Positions 36,104 to 46,342 of a stretch of DNA of 64,000 nucleotides are shown one piece after another. Source of the stretch: Planctomycetota bacterium. GTDB lineage: Bacteria > Planctomycetota > Planctomycetia > Pirellulales > Pirellulaceae. The notes beneath the pieces are model-generated. The model was given only the letters and a program-made list of their open reading frames with translations, did not search any database and was not told where the DNA came from. Position numbers and translations under genes: made by a program. How positions within the stretch are numbered: the stretch's first letter is position 1; every line of letters begins with the position of its first letter. The stretch is from positions 1 to 64,000 of the forward strand of contig JAJRVM010000080.1 in the NCBI GenBank assembly GCA_024277285.1. The letters run 5' to 3'.

Positions 36104-37885
36104 CTAGTCCCACCACCAAGCATCTCGTGGCAGCTTCGCCAGATCGGGTGCGGCCGCGTGATGTTGGGCATCCATGCGACCGTAAGTATCCGTCTTGACC
36201 GATTGGGCAGACACGAGTTGAGCGGTGTCGACCGAGACGCCGCCACTGACGCCAACCACAAACCGTTTCTTGCTGACATCAACGGCATTGATGATACTCT
36301 CCACCGCCCGTGGTGCCGGTCCCAGCGAAACTTGATAGGCATTTGCGTCGCCGAAGTGAGTCATATGCCAATTGACTTGAGTAGGCAGGTCTTCCGATCG
36401 CATGATGCCGCAGACCAACGCCAGATCAAAGACATTGCGCAGCTCAGCATAGACTGGATATTTCTTGGCCAGCGTGTCGAAGTGCTTCGTGAAACTATGG
36501 GCAAATTCGGCATTGAGCAAGTCGGATTTACCGGTATGGATACGTTCGCCCTTTTGCGTCAACATCTCATTTTCGCTCAACACGCGTACGCCTGGTCCGT
36601 CGAATTGATACGCGTCGCGATCCGTGGTAGTGCGGACACCTTCGTAATTGAGCGTGACCCACCAACGCAGGACGCTCATCGGCAAGTCCCGATCGCCGGC
36701 GGTCTGTTTCAAGGTGTCCAAATAGCTGACGACGCCAAGCGTTCCTTCCTCAACGCCGATGCCAATGAGTTTCATGTGGAAGTCAGCCTCGACGAGGATG
36801 CGTGCCGCGTGGGTGCGCGAATCGATTCCCCAGACATCGATATCCTGCTTGCCCAACGCGTCGCGCAGTTCGGCGATCCAGCGATCGCGACGGTTGGGGC
36901 GAACGGCCTTGCCGCTCCAGGAATCAATAAACGCCTTAGCGGCGGCCAAGTTTTCCTGGCGTGGTTTGATGGCGCAGCCTAACCGGCCATGTTGATCGTA
37001 TGCATTACGTAGCAGCGTGACTAAATCGTCCAATTGCAATACGGGTGTTCCCGTTTCCACGTTGACGATGCGGCCTTGGGAATCGGTTCGCCAATCGCCA
37101 GCCGGGCCGGCCACAACGATGTCGCCCGTTTCCGGGTAGACGAGCAAGTACTTGACGCGATAGATGCCACCCAAAACACGCATCGCTTCGTCTGGCGATT
37201 TGCCAAACGCTTTGAGTAGTTGGAGTTGCCGTTCCAGACGGACCAGTGAAACTTTGCGCATGGCAGAAGTGCGACGAACCACGCGGTTGCCTGAGTCGGC
37301 CATACCCTTTGCTCGCGCGCTGCCTAATAATTCGCTGTGACGCGGCGGAGCCAACCGTTTCATGACTCCCGACGTGTCAACGTACACGCCTGTTGGAAAC
37401 GATTCGATCGCACCCGCCCCCCCCACTTCGTCCCAGGAATCCGGAGCAATCGTTGAGGTGATCAACTCGATTAGCGTGTCGAAGTCGGCCATCGCCGCAC
37501 CGCCGTGGGCACCGATCGGGCGCGCTCCCATTTCGCCGGTGATGCGACTGCGGGCCAAGTCGCTCTTCACGCCCAACAGCGTTGCGAGTGATGCCTCGCG
37601 AGCACCCATGTCGGCCTGCGCCGTTGCAATTTGGCCAAGGAACCGGTCACGCTGTTCCGTATCTGTGATGCCATGTGTCAATTGAAGGGCCGGCCCAAAT
37701 TCGCCCGCCGCAACAGACGACGCAATGTCACGGTTCGTGGCCGTGTCGGCGGAGTTTGGAGCAGGCGGGTCAGTCGCCGCGGCACTTGCCAGGGGCACGA
37801 CCAGCAGCGACGTGAAAACGAGCAGAACCAAGCAACGATTTGTCCAACCTGCGTTCCAGAAAAGTACGTTCCAGAAAAGTACCAC
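36104..37885 (-). CDS. Exported DUF1598 domain protein
   Basis: 593 residues of a planctomycete-type family without known function. The GTG at 37885 is chosen because GAGGAGGA precedes it by seven bases and a signal peptide follows (WTNRCLVLLVFTSLLVVPLASA). Longer readings run back through palindromic intergenic repeats and are not credible. The DUF1598 part is recognisable near the C-terminus: GIDSRTHAARILVEADFHMK, WWVTLNYEGVRTTTDRDAYQ and LNAEFAHSFTKHFDTLAKKY. The N-terminus carries a duplicated VLFWN from a 15 bp repeat, which puts an extra hydrophobic pentapeptide in the signal. Function is unknown. Confidence 0.8.
   Translation of the reverse strand: MVLFWNVLFWNAGWTNRCLVLLVFTSLLVVPLASAAATDPPAPNSADTATNRDIASSVAAGEFGPALQLTHGITDTEQRDRFLGQIATAQADMGAREASLATLLGVKSDLARSRITGEMGARPIGAHGGAAMADFDTLIELITSTIAPDSWDEVGGAGAIESFPTGVYVDTSGVMKRLAPPRHSELLGSARAKGMADSGNRVVRRTSAMRKVSLVRLERQLQLLKAFGKSPDEAMRVLGGIYRVKYLLVYPETGDIVVAGPAGDWRTDSQGRIVNVETGTPVLQLDDLVTLLRNAYDQHGRLGCAIKPRQENLAAAKAFIDSWSGKAVRPNRRDRWIAELRDALGKQDIDVWGIDSRTHAARILVEADFHMKLIGIGVEEGTLGVVSYLDTLKQTAGDRDLPMSVLRWWVTLNYEGVRTTTDRDAYQFDGPGVRVLSENEMLTQKGERIHTGKSDLLNAEFAHSFTKHFDTLAKKYPVYAELRNVFDLALVCGIMRSEDLPTQVNWHMTHFGDANAYQVSLGPAPRAVESIINAVDVSKKRFVVGVSGGVSVDTAQLVSAQSVKTDTYGRMDAQHHAAAPDLAKLPRDAWWWD
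37852..37881. repeat. 15 bp in-frame duplication in the DUF1598 signal peptide
   Basis: CGTTCCAGAAAAGTA occurs twice exactly. On the coding strand it makes VLFWN-VLFWN two codons into the protein, lengthening the signal peptide by five residues without a frameshift. Confidence 0.93.
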
Positions 37886-37935
37886 GTCCAGTTCCTCCTC
37901 GGATTGCTGCTCACGCCAACAGCCTTGCCCAGTAG

Positions 37936-37986
37936 CCCAGATCGCCCGGTGTCCCAGATCGCCCGGTGTCCCAGATCGCCCGGTGT
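37936..37986. repeat. 17 bp tandem repeat, three exact copies
   Basis: CCCAGATCGCCCGGTGT is repeated three times, then CCCAGATG begins a broken fourth. It lies about 50 bases upstream of the DUF1598 start, in the leader or promoter region. Confidence 0.95.
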
Positions 37987-38100
37987 CCCAGATGTGTCCG
38001 GTAGCGCTAAGCGACGCTCTCCTGCAATCAGCCCCTGTAATCCCTTCAGCATGCCACAAACCCGAGGGGGGTGTCAAGCAACATTCCGATGATCCCAGAT

Positions 38101-38564
38101 GATCCCAGACAGTCTGATTTGTGCTTGGCCCCTCCGGGGCTTTTCTTGGGGGGGTGGTGTCAGGTTCCGGGGTCTGACGACCCCGGCAAAGGCTGTGTTG
38201 GCCCCTCCGGGCCAATGCTAGAAGCGTGTCACAATGAAAAAAAGCGTGAAGTGAATTCGGCCCGGCAGGGCCGGTACAGCCTCTGCCGGTGCCGTAAGGC
38301 ACCGGTGTGGTTCAAACTAGAAGTGGCAAGCCCCGGATGGGGCGACACAGGAATTGTGATCGGTGCAGCCTGTATCGCCCCATCCGGGGCTCTTGTGGGG
38401 TTCGAGTTGCCAGGTTCCGGGGTCTGACGACCCCGGCAAAGGCTGTGTTGGCCCTCCGGGCCAGAGCCGCCGTGGCACCAAGAGAAATGGCAAGTCGACT
38501 CCGCTGCTTCAATCCCATGCTCCCGCTGGGGATCCCAGGATCCCAGACAGTCTGATTTGTGCTT
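38101..38564. repeat. REP-like palindrome cluster bounded by 26 bp direct repeats
   Basis: The 26 bases 38101-38126 recur exactly at 38539-38564 and enclose a dense set of palindromes. A 54-base unit (38161-38214) recurs at 38411-38463 with one base missing; it holds the stem CCGGGGTC-TGAC-GACCCCGG and a GGCCC-CTCC-GGGCC arm. A 23-base inverted repeat with one mismatch joins 38329-38351 to 38370-38392. CCGGTGCC-GTAA-GGCACCGG forms another hairpin near 38285-38304. A 10 bp duplication GATCCCAGAY precedes the cluster at 38091. The 1 kb gap 37886-38889 otherwise holds no gene. These resemble dispersed bacterial REP/BIME-type elements. Confidence 0.88.
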
Positions 38565-38889
38565 GTAGCTTGGGATGCGACTCAATCACGGCAGAGTCTC
38601 CTCGTGCCTGCGCGGTCGATTGCCACGAGCGTGGCGGTAACTGTCAAAATGGCAGTCGCGCGGAGGCATTGTGCGTCGGCTCAAGTTGCGAGTATCGCAG
38701 CCGAGACCCGAAAACGGAGTGGAAAAAGGCGGAATGGGGATTTCGCGAGTGATTTGGCGCGAAAATTGCCCAAAAGGAGGCCCGAGTAGGTCTCTGTTGA
38801 CCAATTTGGCAGCTGCGTCCAGACGGCTGATCGCTTGGGGACGCGGAATTTGGCGGATATGCGAATCAACAATTGGAGGTGTAGAGCAC

Positions 38890-39216
38890 ATGTCGACTGC
38901 GACAAAGAAGAAGTCCTCGAACAAGATCAAGCTCCAGCCGCTTGGCGACCGTGTGGTCGTTGAGCGTGAAGCATCCGAGGAAAAGACGGCTGGCGGGATC
39001 GTTCTGCCCAATGCGGCCCAAGACAAACCGGCTCGGGGAACGGTTCTCAGCGTCGGCGACGGCAAGCTGCTTGATGACGGGCGCCGTAATGAACTGCAAG
39101 TGAAAGTCGGCGACCGAGTGATCTTCAGCAGCTACGCTGGTGAGACCTTCAAGGTCAACGACGAGGAATTGTTGTTAATGCGTGAAGATGACATTTTGGC
39201 CATCATCGAGGGCTGA
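38890..39216 (+). CDS. groES: Co-chaperonin GroES
   Basis: Lid of the GroEL chaperonin. It has 108 residues, slightly longer than usual because of a charged N-terminal tail (MSTATKKKSSNK). The fold follows with KLQPLGDRVVVEREASEEKTAGGIVLP, the mobile loop, and YAGETFKVNDEELLLMREDDILAII. The ATG at 38890 has TTGGAGGT upstream. A CIRCE element was looked for upstream and not found, so control by HrcA is not supported here. groEL follows after a 282 bp gap that carries two further tandem duplications, longer than in most groESL operons. Confidence 0.96.
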   Translation: MSTATKKKSSNKIKLQPLGDRVVVEREASEEKTAGGIVLPNAAQDKPARGTVLSVGDGKLLDDGRRNELQVKVGDRVIFSSYAGETFKVNDEELLLMREDDILAIIEG

Positions 39217-39354
39217 GGAACATTGAGGGTTGGATCGGTTTGGCAACCCCGGTGGGGGGCGCGGTTCAGCAAGACCCCTGGAAATTGATCGGGCGTATAT
39301 GTTTTCGCCCGTAGCCACGGCACTCGTCGGTTACAGGCGTCCGATTGTGGCAGC

Positions 39355-39414
39355 CAGCGTGCTTGATGTCAGCGTGCTTGATGCCAGGGGGCCAGTCGGC
39401 CAGGTGCCAGTCGG
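39355..39414. repeat. Two 15 bp duplications between groES and groEL
   Basis: CAGCGTGCTTGATGY occurs twice at 39355-39384. Immediately after, GCCAGTCGG occurs at 39391 and again 15 bases later at 39406 within a partly degraded unit. Both lie in the unusually long groES-groEL spacer. Confidence 0.88.
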
Positions 39415-39492
39415 TTCGACCAAGACAGATCAATCGCAAACGCAGTTGTGGCAAGAGTGACCACGCTTATCAAGAAAAATCAAGGGAGATAA

Positions 39493-41121
<1,629 letters not shown>

Positions 41122-41148
41122 ACCAGCGTCGCTGTTTCCATAGCCGGA

Positions 41149-41190
41149 AGACCCCACTCAACACACTAATTGAGTGGGGTCTTTCTTTTT
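41149..41190 (+). terminator. Intrinsic terminator of groESL
   Basis: A perfect 13 bp stem (AGACCCCACTCAA with TTGAGTGGGGTCT) and an 8-base loop are followed by TTCTTTTT. Confidence 0.94.
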
Positions 41191-41580
41191 CTTGCTGCTC
41201 ACGCTGGATGTGGATAGGGCACCACCGCCGAGCGGCGCATTTTGACGAAGTAAAGCGACGGGCCATGACTCTCGCAGTTGGCTGGCGGCCCTGCGGCCCT
41301 GCTCGTCGGGGTTCCCAGCACCGGCCCGTTTAGTCCGAGCGGTCGGAGGAATCGAGATAATCGGCACGAAGCGGGGCTGGGGCTTGGTCACCGGGCCCGT
41401 TTGTTTGCCACCCTATGCCATTGAGTAATATACTGGAGCGTAGGTTCGGACGTGTCGCACGGGCAGATTGCGCGGCGCGCATTACGGCAATAGGCGCGCG
41501 GCACCCGAACCAGGTCCCAGCGTGCACCAGGTCCCAGCGTAGACCGTGGCGCTAGCCCCAGGTTGTCAGGAAACCTCCTC
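41191..41580. other. Intergenic region with 17 bp duplication
   Basis: No gene is supported. CCAGGTCCCAGCGT occurs at 41510-41523 and again at 41527-41540, a period of 17. It ends about 40 bases before the next ATG, in the leader of the HEAT protein gene. Confidence 0.7.
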
Positions 41581-42792
41581 ATGAGCGCTCGTTATCTTGC
41601 CACCTTGATTCTGCTCTTCGGTGCCTTCCCGATCGTCGAGTTGCGCGCCGAGGTCTTCGTGTTGGCCAATGGCGGCCGCATCGAGGGAGAGTGGCTTAAC
41701 CGCAATGCCGAACCATTGGTCATGTATGACATCGCGACCACCGGCGGTGGTCGCATGACATTGTCAGCCGACCAGGTGGAACACGTGATTATCAAGTCGG
41801 AGGCATTGCTGCGTTACGAAGCCGAGTTGCCTAAGGTTCCCGATACGGTTGAGGCGCATTGGGAGATGGCCGAGCGTTGCCGCAAAGCGGGGCTGACGCC
41901 CCAGCGCGAGATCCACTTGCGCCGCATCTTAGAGTTGGCTCCCGACCATCAGGACGCGCGACACGCATTAGGATTCAGCCGGGTCAACGACAAGTGGATC
42001 AAGCCGGACGAGTGGCTTGCGAAGCAAGGCTATGTACGACACAAAGGAGCTTGGCGACTGCCGCAAGAGGTGGAGCTCGCGGCCCAACGAGAGCGGCGCG
42101 AATTGGAAGAAAAAGAGTGGCGCAAGCGACTGCGACGCTGGCGCACGGCGATTTTCCGCGGTCGTCGGGATAGCGGACAGGCATTGGCCCAACTGCGTGC
42201 GGTCGACAGCGCCTTCGCAATTACCGGGTTGGCGGAGATGCTCAAAGACAAAGATGCAACGAAGGCCCTGAAGCTACTCTACATCGATATCCTGGGACAA
42301 TTCCGCAACACCAACGCCGCTGCGGCACTCTTGGAACGGGTAATGACCGACCCTGACATGGAGATTCGCGAACGAAGCATTACCGCCTTACAGAGGAACG
42401 GTCGCCAGCAGGCACTCACCTTCCTCACCCGCAGCCTGCGAGACAAGAACAATCAAGTCGTCAATGAAGCCGCGTGGGCGTTGGGCAAGCTGGATGACCC
42501 TGACGCGATCCCCGCGCTGATCGATGCCGTGGTCACCAAGCATAAGTTCAAAATCTACCCGGGCGGGGCTCCGGGAGGCATCAACGCCGGAATGGGGAGC
42601 AACGGTGGCGGGCTGCAGATGGGCGGGCGTCCGAAAATCATCGAACGCGAAATGCAGAATCGGCATGTTCTCAGCGCACTGACCTCACTTGTCTCCGAAG
42701 GCGTGAATTTCGCTTTCAACCAGCAAGCCTGGAAAGATTGGTGGGCTCAACAACAGGTGTCCGCCGGTGTAAACTTGCGCCGTGATCTGTGA
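41581..42792 (+). CDS. Secreted HEAT-repeat protein
   Basis: 403 residues. Signal peptide MSARYLATLILLFGAFPIVELRA. Residues 20-65 form a small beta domain (EVFVLANGGRIEGEWLNRN, SADQVEHVIIKSEALLRYEAELP), then a TPR-like helical pair with a GFSRVNDKWIKPDEWLAKQGYV linker typical of planctomycete proteins. A charged coiled segment (ELEEKEWRKRLRRWRTAIF) precedes HEAT repeats at about 245-325 (MEIRERSITALQRNG, VNEAAWALGKLDDPDAIPALIDAV). The C-terminus has a Gly-rich stretch and WKDWWAQQQ. Probably a scaffold; the partner is unknown. It converges with the transglutaminase-like gene, 29 bp apart. Confidence 0.82.
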   Translation: MSARYLATLILLFGAFPIVELRAEVFVLANGGRIEGEWLNRNAEPLVMYDIATTGGGRMTLSADQVEHVIIKSEALLRYEAELPKVPDTVEAHWEMAERCRKAGLTPQREIHLRRILELAPDHQDARHALGFSRVNDKWIKPDEWLAKQGYVRHKGAWRLPQEVELAAQRERRELEEKEWRKRLRRWRTAIFRGRRDSGQALAQLRAVDSAFAITGLAEMLKDKDATKALKLLYIDILGQFRNTNAAAALLERVMTDPDMEIRERSITALQRNGRQQALTFLTRSLRDKNNQVVNEAAWALGKLDDPDAIPALIDAVVTKHKFKIYPGGAPGGINAGMGSNGGGLQMGGRPKIIEREMQNRHVLSALTSLVSEGVNFAFNQQAWKDWWAQQQVSAGVNLRRDL

Positions 42793-42821
42793 CGCAGTTG
42801 CCAACGCGCCGACCGATTTAA

Positions 42822-43826
42822 CTACTCCAGTTTCGTGCGGATAAACGTCACCTCCGGCGGTGCTGCGGCGTTCTTTGCGGCGAGAGTCTCCTGCACGTAG
42901 CGCTGCGGCTTGCGACTACCGGGGACTCGAAAATTGTCCCCTTTCTGGAGAATGGGGCGAGCTTCGGGCATGGCGCCGAAGAAGCGACTGCCGGCAGCTT
43001 GGCAGGGATACCAGTGCCCGACTCCTTGTTCATCTTCTAAGTAAAACTCAGGATAGCAGTGGCCCGGTATCCAGACTGCTCGAGCTGGGATCCCGACCGC
43101 ACGGCACATGGCAATGAACAAGGAGGTCATTTCTTCGCAATCACCGTAACCGTCGTCCAACGCCTTGCGCGCACTCTTGATTTTGCGGTCAAAGCGATAC
43201 TCGATTTTGTCACGTACCCAGTCGTAAATTGCTTCCGCTTGCTCCCAACCACGCTCCTTGCCTGCGATCGCTTGTTCCGCCGAGCGCACGATCACCGGAT
43301 CCTTGCTATCGATATACGGGCTTGGTTTTAGGTACTTGACCAGGTCGCGGCGTGGTTTCCGAGGTAGGGTCAGCTGATCGGTACTGACCGGCGCCACAAT
43401 ATCGCGTTTCGTGATTTCCATCGTGATCAGCGCCTGCGCTTCTTCGCCTGCCGCGAGCCGCGGGATGCTAATACTCATTTGCTGGACGCTCTTATCCAAT
43501 TCACGGAAGCGCACCGAGCGGACTTGACGAGATTGTTGCCGAGCCACAATCTTCACGTCTTGCTCGGGCCATGACATAGGGACGGGAAGCGTCGCAACGA
43601 TTCCGGTCATCGTACCATGGGCCCGTACGGTCACGCCCAACTGCCAACGCTCGGTCCGCACATTCGACATGCCGACCGCCGCGTTCGCGGGGGATGGGGT
43701 CTGCGATTGAGCTGCGGATTGGGCCGCCGCGACGCCGCTCGACGGCCCGCCGAGGGTTACCGCACACAACGTGGCGAGTAGCATGGAGTTCATTGCCATG
43801 GGGCGGCTTAAGTGTGCTTTCGACAT
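42822..43826 (-). CDS. Exported transglutaminase-like protein, catalytic pair present
   Basis: 334 residues with signal (MNSMLLATLCAVTLGG). The start is uncertain: ATG 43826, or an ATG nine codons later. Residues 55-165 are a beta domain (VRAHGTMTGIVATLPVPMSWPEQDVKIV). The transglutaminase-like core begins near 195: AEAIYDWVRDKIEY, GYGDCEEMTSLFIAMCRAVGIPARAVWIPGHCYPEFYLE. Cys230 in GDC and His256 in GHCYPEF occupy the Cys-His positions of the fold, so an active protease or transglutaminase is possible. The usual Asp position near HWYPCQ is unclear. Its closest relative is the adjacent upstream gene, from which it probably arose by duplication, or the reverse. Confidence 0.8.
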   Translation of the reverse strand: MSKAHLSRPMAMNSMLLATLCAVTLGGPSSGVAAAQSAAQSQTPSPANAAVGMSNVRTERWQLGVTVRAHGTMTGIVATLPVPMSWPEQDVKIVARQQSRQVRSVRFRELDKSVQQMSISIPRLAAGEEAQALITMEITKRDIVAPVSTDQLTLPRKPRRDLVKYLKPSPYIDSKDPVIVRSAEQAIAGKERGWEQAEAIYDWVRDKIEYRFDRKIKSARKALDDGYGDCEEMTSLFIAMCRAVGIPARAVWIPGHCYPEFYLEDEQGVGHWYPCQAAGSRFFGAMPEARPILQKGDNFRVPGSRKPQRYVQETLAAKNAAAPPEVTFIRTKLE

Positions 43827-43898
43827 GGATTCTACCGTCTCAAATAGGAAGAGCCAACGAGCGGGAACATGGGATCGCATGGTCGTAACGGTTGGGGC

Positions 43899-43929
43899 TA
43901 ATTGGTCGACGTAACTGGTCGATGTAATT
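43899..43929. repeat. 13 bp imperfect tandem repeat
   Basis: TAATTGGTCGACG, TAACTGGTCGATG and a partial TAATTGG follow each other upstream of the transglutaminase-like start. Copies differ at two or three bases, so this is an older duplication than the others. Confidence 0.75.
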
Positions 43930-44003
43930 GGGGCATCGAGGCTGCACACTCGCCGATACCATTGAGCTCCTGCCACGAAGAGCCACGCTGGATCAGGCTC
44001 CAG

Positions 44004-44969
44004 CTATTTGATCCCCAGTGTCTTTCGTACCGTGGTCACGGCTGGCCTGCTGCCGGGTGCGGCCTTGACAAATTCCGGCACGAAACGCATGCGCTCTTTT
44101 GCTTCAGGAACTTGCACGTTATCTCCTTTCTGGAGAATCATGTAAGGTTGTGACACCGTGGCGAATTCGGTCTTTTCCTTGAACTCGCATGGAAACCATT
44201 CGCCCTTCTTGTCTTCCCCTTCGAGGTAGAACTCGGCATAGCAATAGTTGGGCACCCACACGGTACGAGCTGGGATCTTACTGGCGCGGCAAAGCGCGAT
44301 GAACAGATTTGCCAAGTCTTCATGGCCGCCGGTTTTCTGGTCGAACGTCTTAACGGCCCCTTGGAGTGGGCTGTTGGTGTGCTTTACATTTTCCTTGATC
44401 CAATCGTAGATCGCTTCGGCCTTTTCCCAAGCCGTCTCTTTGTCGGCGGTCAGGTCTTTGGATTTCATGCGGATCTTTGTATTGCGAACATCGATCATTG
44501 GACTGTTTGCCAGGCACTTGCGAACGGCGCGCGGCATCGTTTTGGGGAGGTGGTAGACCGCGGTGTCGAGTGGAATCGGCTTGGTCCGGCGCGTAATCTC
44601 GAACGTCACGGTGACCTCCGCAGTCTCGCCAAAATTCAGACGAGGAACGAGGAACACCATCCGCCGAACCCCTTCGTCGAGATTGCGATATGCCGTTTGG
44701 CGAACCGTGTCCGAAATATTCTCCTCGACGACCTTCACGTCTTGTTCTGGCCAATCGATTGGCACGGAGAACGTGCCACGCACCTTGCTGCAAGGGCCGG
44801 TGGCCGCAGCTATTTTGATGCCAACTTTCCAGCGTTGCGTTCGCTCGCGCTCGACGTCGGTGCTTCCTTGCTTTTTCTGGAATTGCAACGGTGTACCAAA
44901 TTGTGCCCATGCCGAAGCGGCCGGCAGAGTTGCACCGATCAAGAGGAAAACAAGCCACTGGTTTCTCAC
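44004..44969 (-). CDS. Exported transglutaminase-like paralogue lacking catalytic residues
   Basis: 321 residues. The GTG at 44969 is preferred because GGGAG lies upstream and a signal peptide follows (NQWLVFLLIGATLPAASAWA). It aligns along its whole length with the next gene downstream: IDWPEQDVKVVEENISDTVRQ, LNFGETAEVTVTFEITRR, AEAIYDWIKENVKH and ALCRASKIPARTVWVPNYCYAEFYLE. At the catalytic positions it has GGHEDLANLF where the paralogue has GDCEEMTSLF (Cys to His216), and NYCYAEF where the paralogue has GHCYPEF (His to Tyr242). It is therefore probably a non-catalytic binding protein. It is the upstream gene of the pair; the gap to the next start is 177 bp. Confidence 0.8.
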   Translation of the reverse strand: MRNQWLVFLLIGATLPAASAWAQFGTPLQFQKKQGSTDVERERTQRWKVGIKIAAATGPCSKVRGTFSVPIDWPEQDVKVVEENISDTVRQTAYRNLDEGVRRMVFLVPRLNFGETAEVTVTFEITRRTKPIPLDTAVYHLPKTMPRAVRKCLANSPMIDVRNTKIRMKSKDLTADKETAWEKAEAIYDWIKENVKHTNSPLQGAVKTFDQKTGGHEDLANLFIALCRASKIPARTVWVPNYCYAEFYLEGEDKKGEWFPCEFKEKTEFATVSQPYMILQKGDNVQVPEAKERMRFVPEFVKAAPGSRPAVTTVRKTLGIK

Positions 44970-45768
44970 GATTTCACGCTCCCGATCTCGTTCATCACGT
45001 CCCAATCACTCCGAGCCGGGCGTTGCCACCGCGACTTGCGATCCTTGTGCAGCGTAGAGGTCTTGCAACAGCAAATCCGCAGTGGCGAATCCGCAACAAG
45101 GGCGGGGCCGCGATGAGCCGAAAAAGTATCGACCGTCGGATGCCGCACAATGCTCCTCAGCCGGTTATCCACCTATCCTATTGTAACTCGCCAGGCTCGA
45201 CATTTCCGCCACGATCCATAGTTGACTATTCAGGGCAACCGTCGCAATCGTGACAATTGACGGGAGCGACCGTGGCTTGACAAGAGCCCGGCTCAGGGGA
45301 AGTGGCACGATCCATCCCGTTCTTGTTCCGCGCGTGCTGGTCCGATGCAGCAACGTGGGTAATCGCTTGGCGAAAAGGGAGGAATCGTGCGGACAGAGCG
45401 AATGTGGAGGTCACACTCCCTTTTCCTTGCCCCTCACGGCACGAGCTGCGGGAACGTCTGTACACCGCGCCCCCAGAGGATTGCTGATGGCCGAGTGGCT
45501 AAGGAATTGAACCATGCCTCGGCGGGATACTCGCGCAAAAAAAAGCCGCCGCGAGACGACGCTTCAGGATAGCACGTCGTCCCGTCGGCGAGCTTGCATT
45601 GCCGGGAGGGCAAGGCGGGGCGGGAAGGGGATTTGTTGTCACTCGCAGGTTCTTCCGTTAGGAACCTGCCGATCGTTCGGCTGCTTAAGAGAGCGGCCAC
45701 GGATGTTCTCATTTACCCTGTTCGTTCATTGCCAGACTTTTCGACACGCGTCGTTCGATCGCAGCTCC
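44970..45768. other. Long intergenic region, no gene supported
   Basis: About 800 bases upstream of the transglutaminase-like pair and downstream of the small lipoprotein. Open frames on both strands are short and Arg/Ser-rich. A stretch starting ATGGCCGAGTGGCTAAGG near 45487 looks like a tRNA-Ser 5' part, but no anticodon arm, T-loop or acceptor match follows. An A-rich loop with GC arms lies at about 45528-45560. Nothing is called. Confidence 0.5.
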
Positions 45769-46011
45769 TTAGCTGCCGGGGATCATCGTGGGCGGACCGC
45801 CGGGCAACGGCATCGTTGTCCCTTCCATCATGGGAACGCCGCCGCCACTTGTCTCGCCGCAGCACGGCTCATACGACGGCGCACAGGGAGGTGCACAAGG
45901 ATCGCAAGAATCGCCACGGTTTCTCAGGCAAAGCCTTGATGCGGATTCACATCCGGTCAGCGAGAACGCCGTTACCATCATTACGACCGTCAAGAATACT
46001 AGCCTCTTCAT
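45769..46011 (-). CDS. Small Cys-rich lipoprotein
   Basis: 80 residues. MKRLVFLTVVMMVTAFSLTGCES is a clear lipoprotein signal with lipobox LTGC. The mature part is short, with five to six cysteines (RLCLRNRGDSCDPCAPPCAPSY, then EPCC) and a Gly/Pro/Met-rich tail (GGGVPMMEGTTMPLPGGPPT). Small Cys/Pro-rich lipoproteins of this look are frequent in planctomycetes and have no known role. The ATG at 46011 is set by the signal and by GCGGAG upstream. The 331 bp between it and the divergent aminotransferase gene show no other feature. Confidence 0.75.
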   Translation of the reverse strand: MKRLVFLTVVMMVTAFSLTGCESASRLCLRNRGDSCDPCAPPCAPSYEPCCGETSGGGVPMMEGTTMPLPGGPPTMIPGS

Positions 46012-46342
46012 CACAAAATACTCCGCACAGGCAACATGCATCAATCACGGGGACTTTAGGCTGCACAACTCTACACCACATCGAATGATGTGCAAATGAA
46101 ACAGTGGTTTTTTTTCCACATTCGTCATTTCTCAAGTCAACGTGCCATGTGGGAAAAGTGCTACATCCTCACATCGCCGCGGTTCTGACCGTGGCCTCGT
46201 CCTTCGCCACATCGCCTGCCATGGCCGATTTCACCCTGCAACGCTACGATAACGCTGTGTGAGTCACGACAAGATAGGCTCCGCGTGGCATCTCCGTTTC
46301 TTGAATCGTAGTCATTGGAATCGTCGTCAGGCGATCTGCCCC

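Noticed and set aside
36104..38302. Long N-terminal extension of the DUF1598 protein
   Set aside because: The extension translates palindromic repeats; a GTG at 37885 with GAGGAGGA and a signal peptide is far better supported.
38600..38889. CIRCE/HrcA operator before groES
   Set aside because: TTAGCACTC-N9-GAGTGCTAA or a close variant was looked for and not found.
45487..45570. tRNA-Ser-like sequence
   Set aside because: Only a D-arm-like start matches; there is no anticodon stem, T-loop or acceptor pairing.
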